Source: an uncultured Pirellulaceae bacterium | Lineage (GTDB): Bacteria; Planctomycetota; Planctomycetia; Pirellulales; Pirellulaceae | Direction of reading: 5' to 3' | DNA length: 36,853 nucleotides | Assembly: GCA_937921995.1 (NCBI GenBank) | Contig: CAKZVF010000234.1 | Span: 1 to 36,853, forward strand | Shown: piece after piece, positions 33,582 through 36,853 of the stretch | Layout of the letters: each line of letters begins with the position of its first letter | How positions within the stretch are numbered: the stretch's first letter is position 1 | Notes under the pieces: generated by a model | Databases searched by the model: none | What the model was told of the DNA's origin: nothing | What the model saw: only the letters and a program-made list of their open reading frames with translations | Made by a program: the position numbers and the translations under genes

Positions 33582-34853
33582 TCATTGACTGCTCAATATC
33601 TGGATGAAGGGAAAGATATCAAGGAAGTTTGCCTCGCAGTCCTCATTGCAATCCGCTTCAGGTTGATACTCGAGATTAAAGAGAACCGAAATGAATGGGG
33701 CAACGTCAAGCGCGGTGATGTCGCCGTCTAAGTCAACATCTCCCAGATTTATCGCAACTCCATTGGTTGAACTAAAATCGCATCCAAAATCTGCAAATCC
33801 AAACGTCGGATTAATTGCAAGATCTGGAAGTTGAAGGATACCTTGCCTTCCCAAACTCAATTCCAAGTTCGCTTGACCATCAGCAAGGACTTCGAAGTCC
33901 ACGCGGGCCAGCAACAGAGCGCCATTGGGCCCTATTCCCGGGACAAAGCCGGGATCAAAAAGAGGACCTAAAACGGTGTTAATTCCGTTCTGTGTAACAT
34001 TCACCGCAAATAGATTACCGGCACCGCCTCCGGCATCGACTGTGACATTGGAAACATCAAACCGCATACCACCGACTGTATTGAAGGTGGGATTGAAACC
34101 TTCTCCGCCGGTAAACCGAATCACATCTGGATCGCTTAGTGTGAAGTTAAGATCAATCGCGTCAAAACCGAACCGCCCATCAGAGAAAATGTAAGCCGAT
34201 CCAGTATCGCCCGGGACAAGGTTGCCCGGAAAAGTCGTCTCCAATTCCGTTGCACTAAAGGACACGAAAAGATCGGGAACGGTAACAATTCCTCCGATTG
34301 AAATTTGAGCGTCTCCAAGCACCGGATTGAGTTCAGTGCCAGGAAACACGAAGGCTCCCTGCTGCCCCAAACTGAATTCCAAGTCGACCCTACCGTTTGC
34401 AATGATTGAAAAATCCACACGGGCAAGCAGAACAGCGCCGTTGGGGCCAACTCCCGCGTCGAAGCCAGGGTCGTACAACGGACTCAAGGCAGGGTTGACA
34501 CCGTTTTGACCAAGATTCGTTAAAAACAGTCTCCCGTCCCCGAACTCGGTCGTGATGATTGGCTCATGAAACCTCTCACCACCAATCGTGTTAAAGGTCG
34601 GATTGAACACCTCGCCTCCGGTGAACCTCACCACATTTGAATTACTCGTTTCGAAAACAAGATCCAGCGCGTCAAAACCAAATCGTCCATCGGAAAAAAT
34701 GTAGACAGAACCAGTATCTCCCTCGGCCGCGGCGTTGTCCGTCAAAGTCGTCTCTAAGGCCGTCGGGCTAAAGGACCAAAAAACATCCTGAGCACCAACA
34801 AAGGCAGGACTGGCAATCACAATCGCAACAGCAACGAAGATATTTTTTAACAT
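33582..34853 (-). CDS. Array member 2: secreted, two cohesin-like domains plus dockerin-like pair
   Basis: 423 residues. A signal peptide (MLKNIFVAVAIVIASPAFVG) precedes two tandem copies of the beta-sandwich (about 24-190 and 195-365). Each has an RFTGGE.FNPTFNT block, a QNG turn, a DPGF..G.GPNGA.LLAR strand and LEFSLG.QG. A dockerin-like pair (DVDLDGDITALD, DCNEDCEANFLD) ends the protein. The internal duplication is visible by eye. It is the only two-domain member in view. Its second Ca loop has Cys where the Gly usually stands. Confidence 0.85.
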   Translation of the reverse strand: MLKNIFVAVAIVIASPAFVGAQDVFWSFSPTALETTLTDNAAAEGDTGSVYIFSDGRFGFDALDLVFETSNSNVVRFTGGEVFNPTFNTIGGERFHEPIITTEFGDGRLFLTNLGQNGVNPALSPLYDPGFDAGVGPNGAVLLARVDFSIIANGRVDLEFSLGQQGAFVFPGTELNPVLGDAQISIGGIVTVPDLFVSFSATELETTFPGNLVPGDTGSAYIFSDGRFGFDAIDLNFTLSDPDVIRFTGGEGFNPTFNTVGGMRFDVSNVTVDAGGGAGNLFAVNVTQNGINTVLGPLFDPGFVPGIGPNGALLLARVDFEVLADGQANLELSLGRQGILQLPDLAINPTFGFADFGCDFSSTNGVAINLGDVDLDGDITALDVAPFISVLFNLEYQPEADCNEDCEANFLDIFPFIQILSSQ

Positions 34854-34929
34854 GGCAACGACCTAAGGTGTTGAGATTCTATGTACTGCAAAGGAGCACG
34901 CCCGCGGAGAACAGCGTCAGCGCACCGAT

Positions 34930-35670
34930 TTATTGACTGCTTACGATGGCGATGAACGGTTCGATATCAAAGAAGTTAACCACGCCGTCCTGATTACAAT
35001 CCGCCGCGTATTGATATTCGTAGTTGAAAAGCACAAACACAAAGGGAGTGAAGTCAAGAAAGCCGACGGCACCGTCTCCGTTTATATCCCCCAAGATGGG
35101 CACCAGCGTTGCAGATCCAAACGACGGATTGAGTACGTTGTCCGGAAGCTGGAGCGCACCATGCTGACCCAAAGAGAATTCCAAATCTACGACGGCGCTA
35201 GTAACGACCTCGTAGTCCAATCGCGCCAGCAAAAAAGCGCCATTAGGGCCCACGCCCGGTTCAAATCCGGAATCAAAGGAACTCAATGCTGGATCCACTC
35301 CATTCTGTGCCAGGTTCACCGCAAAAAGTTTACCAGAGCTTCCATCTTGCCCCGCGCTATTTGTCGAAGCGATGGTTATCTCAGGCTCATGAAACCTCTC
35401 ACCACCAATCGTGGAAAATGTTGGATTGAACACCTCTCCCCCAGTGAAGCTAATCACATTTGAAATACTCGCACTGAAATCCAGATCGATTGCGTCAAAG
35501 CCGAACAGCCCGTCTGAAAAAATGTAGACCGAGCCAGCATCACCGACGGCACCAATGTTGGTGCTGGCGGTTGCCTCCGTTGGACTGAATGACCAAAAAA
35601 TATCCTGAGCCGAAACCAAGGCGGAGCTGGCCATCACAATCGCAACCGCGACAAATAATTTCTTAAACAT
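34930..35670 (-). CDS. Array member 3: secreted cohesin-like domain plus dockerin-like pair
   Basis: About 246 residues from the ATG 35670 (the frame starts 12 nt earlier, but homology with the siblings favours MFKKLFVAVAIVMASSALV as the signal peptide). One domain shares RFH/FTGGEVFNPTF, IGGERFHEPEI, AQNGVDPAL and LEFSLGQHGAL. The C-terminal loops are DINGDGAVGFLD and DCNQDGVVNFFD. An extra Gly/Ser-rich loop (NSAGQDGSSG) sits in the domain. Confidence 0.85.
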   Translation of the reverse strand: MFKKLFVAVAIVMASSALVSAQDIFWSFSPTEATASTNIGAVGDAGSVYIFSDGLFGFDAIDLDFSASISNVISFTGGEVFNPTFSTIGGERFHEPEITIASTNSAGQDGSSGKLFAVNLAQNGVDPALSSFDSGFEPGVGPNGAFLLARLDYEVVTSAVVDLEFSLGQHGALQLPDNVLNPSFGSATLVPILGDINGDGAVGFLDFTPFVFVLFNYEYQYAADCNQDGVVNFFDIEPFIAIVSSQ

Positions 35671-35754
35671 GACTACTACCATTTGTGTTGAGAATCTACG
35701 AACTGCAATGGGTCACTCGTGTGATCGCGGACATTGCCGCACACAATCGTCAGA

Positions 35755-36507
35755 CTATTGACTGCTGACGATTGCGATGAAGGGTCCGACATCAAGAAAA
35801 TTCACCACGCCGTCCTGATTGCAATCCGCTGTGAATTGATATCGGTAATTTAAAAGAATGGAAATGAATGGCGAGAAGTCAAGAAAGTCGACGGCACCAT
35901 CATAATTAATGTCGCCCAAAAGTAAGCTTAAGCCTTCTGTGCTGACGGTTGCGGAACCAAAAGTTGGATCAAGTATGTTCTCAGGAAGCTGCAACGCACC
36001 TTGTAATCCCAAATTGAATTCTAATTGCGTGGTACCGACGTCAAGAATTTCAAAGTCGACCCGCGCGAGTAAGAAAGCCCCATCAGGTCCCACGTTTGGA
36101 ACGAAATCGGGATCGAACAATTCCCCCACTGCGGGGATGATTCCATTTTGCGTAACGTTCACTACGAACAGCTCCCATGTATCACCCACGGGAGTATCCC
36201 CAGATGGTTCAACAACTACAGAAGCCGCATCAAACCGGGTACCACCGATCGTGAAAAACGTAGGATTGAACGCCTCGCCGCCGGTGAACCTAACCACGCT
36301 GGAATCGCTCGCCGTGAAGTGGAGATCCATGGCGTCAAAGCCAAAATTTCTGTCAGAAAAAATATAGGCCGCTGCAGTGTCCCCGGGCGCTCCTGAGAAG
36401 GAAGTCTCTAATGCCGTGGGACTAAAGGACCAAAAGATATCCTGAGCAGCAACAAATGACGGACTGGCCATCGCGACCGCAACAGCGAGCAAAACGTTCT
36501 TGAACAC
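35755..36507 (-). CDS. Array member 4: secreted cohesin-like domain plus dockerin-like pair
   Basis: About 250 residues. The GTG at 36507, preceded by AGGTGG at 5 nt, fits the siblings better than the GTG at 36516. The signal peptide is FKNVLLAVAVAMASPSFVA, then QDIFWSFSPTALETSF. The domain has RFTGGEAFNPTFFTIGGTRF, TQNGIIPAV, DPDFVPNVGPDGAFLLAR and LEFNLGLQGAL. The final loops are DINYDGAVDFLD and DCNQDGVVNFLD. Confidence 0.85.
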   Translation of the reverse strand: MFKNVLLAVAVAMASPSFVAAQDIFWSFSPTALETSFSGAPGDTAAAYIFSDRNFGFDAMDLHFTASDSSVVRFTGGEAFNPTFFTIGGTRFDAASVVVEPSGDTPVGDTWELFVVNVTQNGIIPAVGELFDPDFVPNVGPDGAFLLARVDFEILDVGTTQLEFNLGLQGALQLPENILDPTFGSATVSTEGLSLLLGDINYDGAVDFLDFSPFISILLNYRYQFTADCNQDGVVNFLDVGPFIAIVSSQ

Positions 36508-36598
36508 GGCGACCACCTATCACGTTGAATTGAGGTACCTCTTGCCGTGCAGTATAGCTCCCTTCGCCAAGCCTGTCAAAATTTGACGCGTCGCATGA

Positions 36599-36853
36599 TT
36601 AACCATTCAAGTACGTAATGAAATACGGGATGTCCAAAAAGTTCACCGCTCCGTCCTCGTTGAGGTCCGCCTCAAGCTGATACTCTCTGGAGAATAGAAC
36701 CGCGATGAAAGCGAAGATATCAGAAAAATCAACGATGCCATCCAAGTTAATATCTCCCAACAGAATAGGCGCAGGCGGTTGCAGCTCTATCGTTGCAGAA
36801 CCAAACGACGGATTGAGTTCCGTAGCAGGAAGTAAGAGAGCCCCCTGGTCTCC
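36599..36853 (-). CDS. Array member 5: C-terminal part of another paralogue (cut by the window)
   Basis: 85 visible codons to the TAA at 36599-36601: GDQGALLLPATELNPSFGSA, then DINLDGIVDFSD and DLNEDGAVNFLD, ending YFITYLNG. It aligns with the end of the sibling domains and dockerin-like loops. The N-terminal part lies beyond the right edge. Confidence 0.85.
   Translation of the reverse strand, partial: GDQGALLLPATELNPSFGSATIELQPPAPILLGDINLDGIVDFSDIFAFIAVLFSREYQLEADLNEDGAVNFLDIPYFITYLNG

Noticed and set aside
1..36853. tRNA or rRNA genes
   Set aside because: I saw no cloverleaf with a TTC-type arm or rRNA-like sequence in the gaps; an automated scan would be needed to be sure.

Overview
The window looks like chromosomal DNA from a planctomycete, most likely a marine Pirellulaceae (Rhodopirellula-type) bacterium. 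The support is: several secreted proteins ending in paired Ca-binding, dockerin-like loops (D-x-N-x-D-G-x-V-x-F-L-D); an isolated dnaA without dnaN or recF beside it; many TTG/GTG starts; many lone or two-gene units on both strands; and an arsenosugar-type arsM-arsS pair. I identified the organism from protein style only, without a database search.

Layout: 1-4.7 kb holds the 3' end of an amidohydrolase, a THUMP-like methyltransferase, an unknown protein plus ankyrin protein pair, and a membrane-anchored unknown. 4.7-7.0 kb is dnaA with a clear sigma70-type promoter and a long leader. 7.0-12 kb holds an ABC exporter and two convergent GT4 glycosyltransferases that share a strong bidirectional terminator. 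12-14.5 kb holds a secreted agarase-like glycoside hydrolase and a secreted dockerin-tailed protein. 14.6-17.1 kb is a tight three-gene operon: haloalkane-dehalogenase/OleB-like hydrolase, CitG-like enzyme and 6-pyruvoyl-tetrahydropterin-synthase-like enzyme. 17.3-20.5 kb holds two secreted trypsin-fold/PDZ proteins, the second with Cys in place of the catalytic Ser and its PDZ inside the protease domain. 20.5-24.2 kb holds a GT2 with a small lipoprotein, then arsM-arsS. 24.2-26.7 kb holds xylA and a short-chain dehydrogenase. 26.9-32.8 kb holds a beta-grasp-like lipoprotein, a palindrome-rich gap, a DUF4212/SSS symporter pair, two unknown proteins and an inositol-monophosphatase-family enzyme. 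32.7 kb to the end is a tandem array of at least five paralogous secreted proteins (the last cut by the window edge), each with a signal peptide, one or two cohesin-like beta-sandwich domains and a C-terminal dockerin-like pair.

Three themes stand out. (1) The secreted cohesin-like/dockerin-like array at the right end, together with a secreted glycoside hydrolase next to another dockerin-tailed protein, suggests a surface or extracellular assembly system that has not been characterised. (2) A roughly 80-100 bp palindromic repeat family has three copies, each in a gap between convergent genes, one inverted relative to the others and one lacking an internal hairpin. (3) A secreted H-D-C (cysteine-nucleophile) trypsin-like protein carries an inserted PDZ domain. 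Function calls rest on motifs read by eye.
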